Assembly (NCBI RefSeq): GCF_001635685.1
Contig: NZ_LWFF01000214.1
Location: 1 to 41,846 of the forward strand
DNA from: Erythrobacter sp. HI0063
GTDB taxonomy: Bacteria; Pseudomonadota; Alphaproteobacteria; Sphingomonadales; Sphingomonadaceae
DNA: 41,846 nt
Direction of reading: 5' to 3'
Part shown: positions 1 through 6,900 of the stretch, piece by piece
Numbering within the stretch: the first letter of the stretch is position 1
Layout of the letters: every line of letters starts with the position of its first letter
Notes under the pieces: model-generated
The model's database searches: none
The model's input: only the letters and a program-made list of their open reading frames with translations
Told to the model about the DNA's origin: nothing
Program-made: the position numbers and the translations under genes

Positions 1-13
1 CGGGGTCGGTCAT
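1..13 (-). CDS. Possible first codons of ruvB (cut by window edge)
   Basis: An ATG on the minus strand at 13..11 opens a frame reading Met-Thr-Asp-Pro before the window ends. RuvB proteins of related bacteria often begin this way, and ruvB usually lies downstream of ruvA, which sits about 660 bases upstream here on the same strand. The ATG overlaps the TGA of the preceding small gene as ATGA, the same coupled arrangement used further up this operon. Only four full codons are visible, so the identity is inference from position. Confidence 0.3.
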
Positions 14-153
14 GGTAGGCTGCAAAGGTCGCGTTCGTAATTCCAAGCGCCACCAGCATCAAGACAGGCATCGATCGATAGCCAGTCGTTTGCGTGCCAA
101 CCCGCGAGACATCCCAGTAGAAACACCGTAATCTTGACGACTGGTTGCCTCAA
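10..153 (-). CDS. Small cysteine-containing membrane or exported protein, 47 aa, TTG start
   Basis: This frame starts at TTG overlapping the TGA of the DsrE-like gene (TTGA) and stops at a TGA overlapping the next ATG (ATGA). The 47-residue product has a short N-terminal hydrophobic segment (about residues 5-17, with VFLLGCLAGW) followed by a polar tail holding CLDAGGAWNYERDLC, a Cys-x14-Cys block. Short proteobacterial proteins with a Cys-Leu-Asp-x-Gly-Gly-x-Trp-Asn core are familiar to me but have no known function. The conserved-looking tail and the tight coupling on both sides are the arguments that it is real. A GTG at 126 is a possible later start. The N-terminus could be a membrane anchor or signal peptide; the Cys in LLGC is not a clean lipobox. 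Confidence 0.6.
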   Translation of the reverse strand: MRQPVVKITVFLLGCLAGWHANDWLSIDACLDAGGAWNYERDLCSLP

Positions 154-659
154 AACGGGTTCACCGTATATCCGCGCTGCTGGAGCAGGGCGTGCGCGGT
201 CATGGCGGAGAGCGCCATCTCGACACCGGGGATCAGGTCTCCTTGTGCGATTTCCGATCCCGCCGCGCTCTGGCCGCAGACGATGAAACGCACACCTTCT
301 TCGAGCAATCGTTCGACCATGTCGCGCGAGGCGTTGTCCTCGCTCGCCAGCAAGTCCTTCACCGCCCCGCCATGGACCACCACGGCGATGCGGATGTTTT
401 CCGGGTCGACGCCTGCCGCAGCATGCATGTTGATGAAGCGCGCGGCGCTTTCGAAACCGCGATTGCGCGTGCCATCCTCCGCCGCCCTCGCCACGTCGAA
501 GGCGACTGCGAACTCAGCATCCTCGGGCACACGATCGATCCCTTCGACCGCGTAATGCGGGCCGAATTCTTCGAACACGGGGCCATAACGAACTTCAGGC
601 GCTTGCGCGGCGAGCGGCGCCGCCAGCGTCATTGCGAGACTTGCCAACACTGAACGCAT
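150..659 (-). CDS. DsrE-family-like exported protein
   Basis: About 169 residues. A signal peptide is clear (hydrophobic run ending APLAAQA near residue 20). The body shows the pattern of a DsrE/DsrF-like fold: a strand at FAVAFDV, then a helix leading to INMHAAAGV, then the strand IRIAVVVHGGAV, and later GVRFIVCGQSA with one cysteine. DsrE-like proteins bind or relay sulfur, but exported versions are mostly uncharacterised and no activity can be assigned. The chosen ATG has GAGG nine bases upstream. A GTG at 674 that overlaps the ruvA stop as GTGA also has a good ribosome site and would add five residues. It is cotranscribed after ruvA. Confidence 0.8.
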   Translation of the reverse strand: MRSVLASLAMTLAAPLAAQAPEVRYGPVFEEFGPHYAVEGIDRVPEDAEFAVAFDVARAAEDGTRNRGFESAARFINMHAAAGVDPENIRIAVVVHGGAVKDLLASEDNASRDMVERLLEEGVRFIVCGQSAAGSEIAQGDLIPGVEMALSAMTAHALLQQRGYTVNPF

Positions 660-670
660 ACCGATTGTCC

Positions 671-1270
671 TCACCCCGCCGCCCTCTTCAAGGCCACTCT
701 GATCAGCTCGCCCTCGCCGGCGCTATCGCCCAGCTCCCCCTGCGCCAGAGCGACCGCGCGCGCGGCGACGGCGGGCTTGAAGCCGAGATTTTCGAGCGCG
801 CTGACGGCATCCGCGCTGGCACCACCCCTGGGGGCTGCGACCGCGCCAGTCCCGCCACCACCCGGCAGCGCCCCGGCCTTGTCCTTCAGCTCATTGACGA
901 TGCGCCCGGCAAGCTTTGGCCCGACCCCGTTCGCACGCGCGACCATCGCAGCATCGCCATTGGCGCAAGCCGCCTGCAATTCGTCCGCCGACAGCGCCGA
1001 AAGAATCGCCAGTGCGACCTTGCTTCCCACGCCCTGCACCTGCGTCAACAGCCGGAACCAGTCCCGCTCTGCCCCGTCGGCGAAGCCCAGCAGGCGCATG
1101 TCGTTCTCGCTAACCTGCAGGTCGGTAAAGACCGTGCACGCCTCCCCCGCCTCGCCCAGCTGGCTGAGCGTGCGGGCCGAACAATGGACCAGATAGCCTA
1201 CCCCGCCGACATCGATCACCGCCCAATCGGCGCCGGTTTCGTCGAGCAGGCCTTTCAGCTTGGCTATCAT
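671..1270 (-). CDS. ruvA: Holliday junction branch migration protein RuvA
   Basis: 199 residues, the normal length for RuvA. RuvA binds four-way DNA junctions and loads the RuvB motor. The start [16 protein letters not shown] leads into the N-terminal OB-fold. Two helix-hairpin-helix elements follow ([14 protein letters not shown] and [17 protein letters not shown]), then a disordered linker rich in Gly/Ala and the C-terminal RuvB-binding domain ([16 protein letters not shown]). The frame stays open upstream to 1399, but homology sets the start at the ATG at 1270. It is divergent from aroC and heads the minus-strand set that includes the DsrE-like gene. Confidence 0.97.
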   Translation of the reverse strand: MIAKLKGLLDETGADWAVIDVGGVGYLVHCSARTLSQLGEAGEACTVFTDLQVSENDMRLLGFADGAERDWFRLLTQVQGVGSKVALAILSALSADELQAACANGDAAMVARANGVGPKLAGRIVNELKDKAGALPGGGGTGAVAAPRGGASADAVSALENLGFKPAVAARAVALAQGELGDSAGEGELIRVALKRAAG

Positions 1271-1383
1271 ACGATTTCTACGGGCAAGCGGTTTCTCCGG
1301 GCATGGTTTGTTCTTGGCCCTCAAGAAGGAATTGGTCCAGCGCGAATGGACACAAGCCCACAATTGCAGGCAAGAAGAGAGCC

Positions 1384-2451
1384 ATGAGCTGGAACACATT
1401 CGGGCGCGTGTTGCGCTTCACGACCTGGGGCGAGAGCCATGGCCCCGCGATCGGCGCGGTGGTGGACGGGTGCCCGCCGGGTCTCGCGCTGTCGGAAGCG
1501 GACATCCAACCCTTTCTCGACGCGCGCAAGCCGGGGCAGAACAAGTATACGACGCAGCGGCAGGAAGCCGATCTCGTCCGCATCCTGTCGGGTACGTTCG
1601 AGGGCAAGACGACCGGCACGCCGATCGCGCTGATGATCGAGAACACCGATCAGCGGTCGAAGGATTATTCCGAGATCGCCAACACCTATCGCCCAGGCCA
1701 CGCCGATTACGCCTATGACGCAAAATACGGGTTCCGCGACTATCGCGGCGGTGGGCGTTCCAGCGCACGCGAAACGGCGAGCCGCGTGGCGGCCGGCGCG
1801 GTGGCGCGGCTGGCGATCCCCGAAGTGACGATCACCGCCTATGTCGCCGAGATCGGCGGGGATGCCGTCGATCCGGCGAATTTCGATGCGGCGGAAATCC
1901 AGCGGAACCCCTTCTGGTGCCCCGATGCCGCAGCCGCGCAGCGCTGGCAAAGCCAAGTGGACGAGGCGCGTAAATCCGGCTCCTCGCTCGGCGCGGTGGT
2001 TGAATGCGTGGCGACGGGCGTTCCCGCCGGATGGGGCGCACCGCTCTACGCCAAGCTCGATGCCGACCTCGCCTCAGGAATGATGAGCATCAACGCGGTC
2101 AAGGGTGTGGAGATCGGCGACGGGTTCGCCGCGGCGCGATTGACCGGCGAAGAAAACGCCGATCCGATGCGGCCCGCCGATGACGGCACCGAATTCCTTG
2201 CAAATCACGCCGGTGGTATCGCGGGCGGGATTTCCACCGGCCAGCCGGTGACCTGCCGCGTCGCCTTCAAGCCGACCAGTTCGATCCTGACGCCGGTCGA
2301 CAGCGTGACGCGCGACGGGCAGGCCACCCAAGTGCGCACCAAGGGTCGCCACGATCCGTGCGTCGGCATTCGCGGCACTCCCGTGGTGGAGGCGATGATG
2401 GCCCTGGTGCTCGCGGATCACAAATTGCTGCACCGCGCACAATGCGGCTGA
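1384..2451 (+). CDS. aroC: Chorismate synthase
   Basis: 355 residues. It converts 5-enolpyruvylshikimate-3-phosphate to chorismate using reduced FMN, the last step of the shikimate pathway, in the cytoplasm. The family start [20 protein letters not shown] is present, as are the signatures [29 protein letters not shown] and the C-terminal [15 protein letters not shown]. The upstream open frame from 1303 is ignored because homology starts at the ATG at 1384, which follows an AAGAGAG ribosome site. msrQ follows 13 bases later, so the two are probably cotranscribed. Confidence 0.98.
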   Translation: MSWNTFGRVLRFTTWGESHGPAIGAVVDGCPPGLALSEADIQPFLDARKPGQNKYTTQRQEADLVRILSGTFEGKTTGTPIALMIENTDQRSKDYSEIANTYRPGHADYAYDAKYGFRDYRGGGRSSARETASRVAAGAVARLAIPEVTITAYVAEIGGDAVDPANFDAAEIQRNPFWCPDAAAAQRWQSQVDEARKSGSSLGAVVECVATGVPAGWGAPLYAKLDADLASGMMSINAVKGVEIGDGFAAARLTGEENADPMRPADDGTEFLANHAGGIAGGISTGQPVTCRVAFKPTSSILTPVDSVTRDGQATQVRTKGRHDPCVGIRGTPVVEAMMALVLADHKLLHRAQCG

Positions 2452-2464
2452 GCGGGGAGCGAGC

Positions 2465-3025
2465 ATGAGCCGGGAGCGATGGCTGTTGTGGCTGGCGTTG
2501 GCTCTGCCCGCATTGTGGATCGGCTGGCAGTGGATTTCGACGCCCGCAACGTACGGCTTCGGCCATGCCGTAAAGGATAGCGGCGATTGGGCCGCATGGT
2601 TGTTGCTGGCAACGCTCGCGGTCACGCCGCTACGGCTCGCCTTTCGCAAGAGCACCTGGACGCTATGGCTGATGAAGCGGCGGCGCGATCTCGGCGTCGC
2701 CAGCTTCGCCTATGCGGCGATCCACACCGCTATCTACCTCGTCAACAAGGCCGATCTCGGCGCGATACTGGAAGAAGCGGCGGGGTTCGATCTGCTGACC
2801 GGCTGGCTCGCGCTGATCCTGTTCCTACCGCTCGCGATCACGTCGAACGATCGGTCCGTGCGCGCGATGAAAGGCGGGTGGAAGCGGCTGCACATGCTGG
2901 TGCATCCCGCCGCCGTACTGGTGTTCGTCCACTGGGCGTTGACGGCCTTCGATCCGATCACGGCCTATATCCATATCGGGATACTGGCCGCGATCGAGAT
3001 CGCCCGGTTCGCGCTCAAGCGGTAG
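2465..3025 (+). CDS. msrQ: MsrQ/YedZ-type haem-binding membrane subunit
   Basis: 186 residues with five to six predicted membrane spans. MsrQ passes electrons from quinone or flavin through haem to the periplasmic methionine sulfoxide reductase MsrP. The ferric-reductase-like core is visible: RRDLGVASFAYAAIHTAIY with one conserved His, and WKRLHMLVHPAAVLVFVHWA with three more His, the probable haem ligands. No msrP is in the window, although it is normally adjacent, so the partner must be elsewhere or different. The last five codons form the left arm of a terminator stem. Confidence 0.88.
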   Translation: MSRERWLLWLALALPALWIGWQWISTPATYGFGHAVKDSGDWAAWLLLATLAVTPLRLAFRKSTWTLWLMKRRRDLGVASFAYAAIHTAIYLVNKADLGAILEEAAGFDLLTGWLALILFLPLAITSNDRSVRAMKGGWKRLHMLVHPAAVLVFVHWALTAFDPITAYIHIGILAAIEIARFALKR

Positions 3026-3054
3026 CGCAAGCGGCTGGGCCGCTTGAGCGCGAA
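3008..3054. terminator. Bidirectional terminator with 15-bp perfect stem
   Basis: TTCGCGCTCAAGCGG (3008-3022) is the exact reverse complement of 3040-3054, with a 17-base loop. The left arm lies inside the last codons of msrQ and the stop codon is the start of the loop. The stem sits between convergent genes and is flanked by A/T bases on both sides, which suits termination from either direction. Confidence 0.75.
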
Positions 3055-3059
3055 AAGGA

Positions 3060-3575
3060 TCAGAGCGTGACGTACTGGCGCAGGCGCGCGACTTCCGCTT
3101 CGTCGACATATTTGCCGATCTCGCGATTGAATTCCTCGATGTTTTCGTAGGGACGGTATTCGAGAAATTCGCCGACCATCCGGTCGCTCATCCCGGGGAC
3201 GAGCGCGATGTCTTCGCGGCTGGCGCTGTTGAGATCGATCGGCACGAAAACGCGCTCCCGGACCTGCGCCGCTTCGTCGGCGGACAGCGACTGCATCAGC
3301 ACATCGTTGAACGCGGTCGCGCTCTCGTAAGGCTGGCCGTCGACGATTGCCTGGGCGAGTTCGGGGTTCACGCCGGTCAGGGCCTGAAGCTGATCGATGG
3401 TGACGAGGCTCGCATTGAGGACGGCGGTATCGGTCGCGGCCTGGTCCATCGCGGCGGGCTCTGCTTCCGAAGAGGCGGCGGTCGTCTCGGCGGGGGCTTC
3501 ATCAGCCGGTTCGGAACAGGCGGCGAGAGAGAGCACGGATGCGGAAAGGGCGAGAGTGGCGAAAACTATACGCAT
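3060..3575 (-). CDS. Helix-hairpin-helix lipoprotein
   Basis: 171 residues. A lipoprotein signal ends SVLSLAAC with the lipidated Cys at residue 20. A disordered Glu/Ala/Thr-rich linker follows to about residue 50. Two ComEA-like helix-hairpin-helix units come next: about 54-95 (TIDQLQALTGVNPELAQAIV) and about 113-155 (DLNSASREDIALVPGMSDRM). Such repeats usually bind DNA or mediate protein contacts; in a lipoprotein the role is unclear. The start at 3575 is preceded by AAGGAA; an upstream in-frame ATG at 3605 lacks a better case. It converges on msrQ. Confidence 0.82.
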   Translation of the reverse strand: MRIVFATLALSASVLSLAACSEPADEAPAETTAASSEAEPAAMDQAATDTAVLNASLVTIDQLQALTGVNPELAQAIVDGQPYESATAFNDVLMQSLSADEAAQVRERVFVPIDLNSASREDIALVPGMSDRMVGEFLEYRPYENIEEFNREIGKYVDEAEVARLRQYVTL

Positions 3576-3722
3576 GGCGATTCCTTTTTTGCGAATGCCT
3601 CGCACTAGCGGCGAAATCGCAAGAGCGAAACCTGTAAAGGCGCCGTTTTACCGTGAAGCCAAACGCTCTGGATCGCGCATCGCCGTGCTTTTCGAAAGTT
3701 CCAGTCCGGTGATGGAAAATTT

Positions 3723-3748
3723 CGATATTCGCAATCGCACATAATCGC
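3723..3748. promoter_or_regulatory. Possible LysR-type (OxyR-like) operator upstream of ahpC
   Basis: CGAT-n7-ATCG forms a 15-base dyad at 3723-3737, and a further AATCG starts at 3743, ten bases after the AATCG at 3733. Repeats one helical turn apart are typical of OxyR-class sites, and ahpC is a common OxyR target. The bases do not match the E. coli OxyR consensus, and no oxyR gene is in the window, so this is a weak proposal. Confidence 0.25.
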
Positions 3749-3827
3749 TTTTGTGCGCTGCAACAGCGCCTATCTCTTACCCAGCAGTTTCACCCGAACC
3801 TTTTGAAAAACAAACGGAGACCATCCC

Positions 3828-4394
3828 ATGGGTATCATCGGAACCGAAATCAAACCGTTCACCGCCACCGCCTTCAAGGCCGGCGAAGACTTTTACGAAG
3901 TCACAGACCAAGACGTGCGCGGCAAGTGGGCCGTGTTCTTCTTCTATCCGGCGGACTTCACCTTCGTCTGCCCGACCGAGCTCGAAGATCTCGGCGAGCA
4001 GTACGGTATGCTTCAGAAGATGGATGTCGAAGTCTACGGCGTCAGCACCGATACGCATTTCAGCCACAAGGCCTGGCACGATACCAGCGAACGCATCGGC
4101 AAGCTGACCTTCCCGTTCCTCGGCGATCAGAACCACACCCTTGCGCGCAATTTCGACGTGCTGCGTGAAGGCGTCGGCCTCGCCGATCGCGCCACCTTCG
4201 TGGTCGATCCCGATGGTGTAATCCAGATCATGGAGCAGACTTGTGAAGGTGTCGGCCGCAACGCCAACGAACTCGCCCGCAAGATCAAGGCCGCACAATA
4301 TGTCCGCGCCAATCCCGGCCAGGTCTGCCCGGCAGCCTGGGAAGAAGGCAAGGACACGCTTGCACCGTCGCTGGACCTTGTCGGCAAGATCTGA
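3828..4394 (+). CDS. ahpC: Alkyl hydroperoxide reductase peroxiredoxin AhpC
   Basis: 188 residues, the usual length of a typical 2-Cys peroxiredoxin. It reduces hydrogen peroxide, organic peroxides and peroxynitrite and is recycled by AhpF. The peroxidatic Cys48 lies in DFTFVCPTE and the resolving Cys167 in GQVCPAAW. The active-site Thr (PTE) and the Arg in LADRATFVV are present. The ATG has GGAG upstream. It is followed by a terminator and then ahpF, so the two genes may be expressed unequally. Confidence 0.98.
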   Translation: MGIIGTEIKPFTATAFKAGEDFYEVTDQDVRGKWAVFFFYPADFTFVCPTELEDLGEQYGMLQKMDVEVYGVSTDTHFSHKAWHDTSERIGKLTFPFLGDQNHTLARNFDVLREGVGLADRATFVVDPDGVIQIMEQTCEGVGRNANELARKIKAAQYVRANPGQVCPAAWEEGKDTLAPSLDLVGKI

Positions 4395-4445
4395 GTTCAA
4401 CGCATAACCGCGCCCGCTAATTCCTCCTGCGGAGCGCGGACAGAG

Positions 4446-4511
4446 CCCGAGCCCCGCTCGGGTCGCTGGAAGGCCCGGGGCACCCTCCCCCCCCCTCGCC
4501 CCGGGCCTTTT
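4446..4511 (+). terminator. Terminator or attenuator between ahpC and ahpF
   Basis: GGCCCGGGG (4472-4480) pairs with CCCCGGGCC (4499-4507), followed by TTTT, and AA before the stem extends it. The loop is an 18-base C-rich run. A smaller hairpin, CCCGAG/CTCGGG (4446-4462), lies just before it. This looks like an intrinsic terminator that partial readthrough could cross to reach ahpF. Confidence 0.75.
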
Positions 4512-4546
4512 CATCTCCCCTGTTATTAGCCTTTCGGAGTCTTCCC

Positions 4547-6136
4547 GTGCTCGACGCCACCATGACGCAGCAGCTTTCGACCTATCTCGCCAATCTGCGC
4601 GAGCCGATCGAGCTCGTCGCTTCGCTCGGCGACGATCCGAAATCTCAGCAGACGCGCAAACTGCTCGAAGAGATCGCCGCGCTCCACGATATGGTGAGCG
4701 CGCAGTTCGACGGGACGGACGATCGCAAGCCCAGCTTCATTGTGCGCCGCGCTAGCGACGCGGAAAAATGGGTCCGCTTCGCTGGGCTCCCGATGGGCCA
4801 CGAATTTACCTCGCTGGTGCTCGCCCTCCTCTGGGCTGGCGGCCATCCGCCGAAGGTCGATGCCGACCTGCTCGAACAGGTCCGCGGCCTCGAAGGCGAT
4901 TACCATTTCGAGATGTATTTCTCGCTGTCGTGCCACAATTGTCCGGACGTGGTGCAGGCGCTGACGCTGATGGCATTCGAAAATTCACGCATCACCGCAA
5001 CGCTGATCGAAGGCGGCACGTTCAAGGACGAAGTCGAAAGTCGCGAGATCATGGCCGTGCCCGCCACATTCCTGAATGGTGAGCCGTTCTACAACGGCAA
5101 GATGGAACTGGCCGAGATCCTGTCGAAGCTCGATACCGGCAGCGAAAAGAAGGCGGCGGACAAGATGTCGGCGAAAGAGCCCTTCGAGGTTTTGGTGGTC
5201 GGCGGCGGGCCTGCCGGGGCCGCGACTTCTATCTACACCGCGCGCAAGGGCTTCCGCACGGGCGTCGCGGCAGAACGCTTCGGCGGCCAGCTGCACGATA
5301 CGCTCGGCATCGAGAACCTGCCGGGGACGCCTTACACCGAAGGGCCGAAGCTGGCGGGCGAGCTGGAACGGCATGTCGGCGAATACGACATCGACGTGAT
5401 GAACCTCGCCAAGGCTGTGAAGCTTGTGCCCGCGCGCGAGGAAGGCGGCCTCCACACGGTCGAATTCGGCAATGGAGCAAAGCTCAAGACGCGCAGCCTG
5501 ATCCTTTCCACCGGCGCGCGCTGGCGCAATCTCGGCGTTCCGGGCGAAGCGGAATATCGCAACAAGGGCGTGGCCTATTGCCCCCATTGCGACGGCCCGC
5601 TGTTCAAGGGCAAGCGCATCGCAGTGATCGGCGGCGGCAATTCGGGCGTCGAAGCGGCGATCGACCTCGCCAAGATCGTCGGCCACGTGACGCTGATCGA
5701 ATACGATTCCAAGCTGCGCGCGGACGAGGTGCTTCAGGCCAAGCTCCGCAGCCTTTCCAATGTTGAGATCGTGACGAACGGCCAGACGACCGAAATCACC
5801 GGCTCGAACGGCAAGGTCGATGGACTGGTGGTGAAGGATCGCGCCAGCGGCGAGGAACGCCGCGTGGAGCTGGAAGGCGTGTTCATCCAGATCGGCCTCG
5901 TCCCCAACACCGAATGGCTGAAGGATAGCGGCCTCGACCTCACCAAATTCGGCGAGATCGCGGTGGACGAGGAAGGCCGCACCAACCTCCCCGGCGTGTT
6001 CGCAGCGGGAGACGTCACGACCGTTCCCTACAAGCAGATCGTCGTGGCGATGGGCGAAGGGTCCAAGGCCGGCCTGTCCGCCTTCGACTATCTTATCCGC
6101 ACCGAACCGGCAGAAGAGATCGCGCAGGCGGCGTAG
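4547..6136 (+). CDS. ahpF: Alkyl hydroperoxide reductase subunit F (NADH:AhpC disulfide reductase)
   Basis: 529 residues. AhpF uses NADH and FAD to re-reduce AhpC. The N-terminal double-thioredoxin domain holds the Cys129-x2-Cys132 centre (LSCHNC), and the thioredoxin-reductase-like part holds Cys345-x2-Cys348 (AYCPHC); both positions equal those of E. coli AhpF. FAD and NAD sites appear at [12 protein letters not shown] and [16 protein letters not shown], and the C-terminal FAD motif is [12 protein letters not shown] chose the GTG at 4547, preceded by CGGAG, because the resulting MLDATM matches the E. coli start; an ATG at 4562 is the alternative. Confidence 0.97.
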   Translation: MLDATMTQQLSTYLANLREPIELVASLGDDPKSQQTRKLLEEIAALHDMVSAQFDGTDDRKPSFIVRRASDAEKWVRFAGLPMGHEFTSLVLALLWAGGHPPKVDADLLEQVRGLEGDYHFEMYFSLSCHNCPDVVQALTLMAFENSRITATLIEGGTFKDEVESREIMAVPATFLNGEPFYNGKMELAEILSKLDTGSEKKAADKMSAKEPFEVLVVGGGPAGAATSIYTARKGFRTGVAAERFGGQLHDTLGIENLPGTPYTEGPKLAGELERHVGEYDIDVMNLAKAVKLVPAREEGGLHTVEFGNGAKLKTRSLILSTGARWRNLGVPGEAEYRNKGVAYCPHCDGPLFKGKRIAVIGGGNSGVEAAIDLAKIVGHVTLIEYDSKLRADEVLQAKLRSLSNVEIVTNGQTTEITGSNGKVDGLVVKDRASGEERRVELEGVFIQIGLVPNTEWLKDSGLDLTKFGEIAVDEEGRTNLPGVFAAGDVTTVPYKQIVVAMGEGSKAGLSAFDYLIRTEPAEEIAQAA

Positions 6137-6712
6137 CTATCGCGAATAACGATACTTCAACCAGAGCCCCCGAATTCCAAGGACCGAGAGAATTCCGCTT
6201 CCACCAGTCCAAACGAAATCGACCGGCTCAGAAAAGCTCGACTGCGATAGTAGGGTAACACAAGCTATCGCAGAAGCTAGTGAAATGCCGACAAGTAAAA
6301 GCCAGCTGGTGGACGAAAAATGCGCCGCCAAAATCTCGTCTTTGGTCATGGGAACACCAACTGAAGGCCGGTCAGCGAGAACTCTGGCTGGCGCGCTTGA
6401 GTTTCGCATGCCGAAAAAGGCGATGGTCCCTATCGCAAGTAAGCTGATCACGAGCGTGCCATAAGGTCCATCTGAAAAATCCGGTGCAACCACTGAAGCG
6501 ATCACAATAACAAATATCACCGCCGCACAGACGGCCCATATCATTCGGCTAGTCGCGCTCCGGTATTGCCGTGCAAACTCGTTCCTTTCGCCTTCCGTCA
6601 CTGGAATGGGGGCTCCGCGCCTGGACCTCCGGTAGATAATTCCATCACTGCGGTCTTCGAACTGGCGAAGGAAAATAGCTTCTAACTGATCCAAGTGTCG
6701 TTTCAGGAGCAT
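6137..6712 (-). CDS. Membrane protein of unknown function, lower GC
   Basis: About 191 residues, unrecognised. A charged cytoplasmic N-terminal part (LLKRHLDQLEAIFLRQFED, then RRSRRGAPIPVT) precedes two paired membrane segments (about WAVCAAVIFVIVIASVV and TLVISLLAIGTIAFFG) and, after a loop, two more (SWLLLVGISLASAIACVTLL and the C-terminal GGSGILSVLGIRGLWL). It sits between ahpF and katG on the opposite strand, its stop abutting the ahpF stop. Base composition is visibly more AT-rich than its neighbours, hinting at a different history. The ATG at 6712 has GGAA just upstream; an in-frame ATG at 6760 would add 16 residues but has no ribosome site. Confidence 0.65.
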   Translation of the reverse strand: MLLKRHLDQLEAIFLRQFEDRSDGIIYRRSRRGAPIPVTEGERNEFARQYRSATSRMIWAVCAAVIFVIVIASVVAPDFSDGPYGTLVISLLAIGTIAFFGMRNSSAPARVLADRPSVGVPMTKDEILAAHFSSTSWLLLVGISLASAIACVTLLSQSSFSEPVDFVWTGGSGILSVLGIRGLWLKYRYSR

Positions 6713-6776
6713 GCTTTTCCATAGGCTCAGCTTCCCATCCACGCCAACGAAACAACTCATCCCACAATCGGCTCAA

Positions 6777-6806
6777 CCAATCAATTCGACGCAATTAATC
6801 GATTGG
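6777..6806. promoter_or_regulatory. Inverted repeat in the katG upstream region
   Basis: CCAATC (6777-6782) and GATTGG (6801-6806) form a dyad spaced by 18 bases, with AATT repeats at 6783 and 6793 inside. It lies about 95 bases before the katG start and could be an operator for a peroxide regulator. This is inference from symmetry and position only. Confidence 0.2.
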
Positions 6807-6900
6807 ACCCATCAGAGGGTTCGGTGCATTCTCTTTCTAGACGCTCGCGCTCACGTTTCGCGCGCGCTTACGTACCAAATCTGAGAGAGGATTTCCCACG

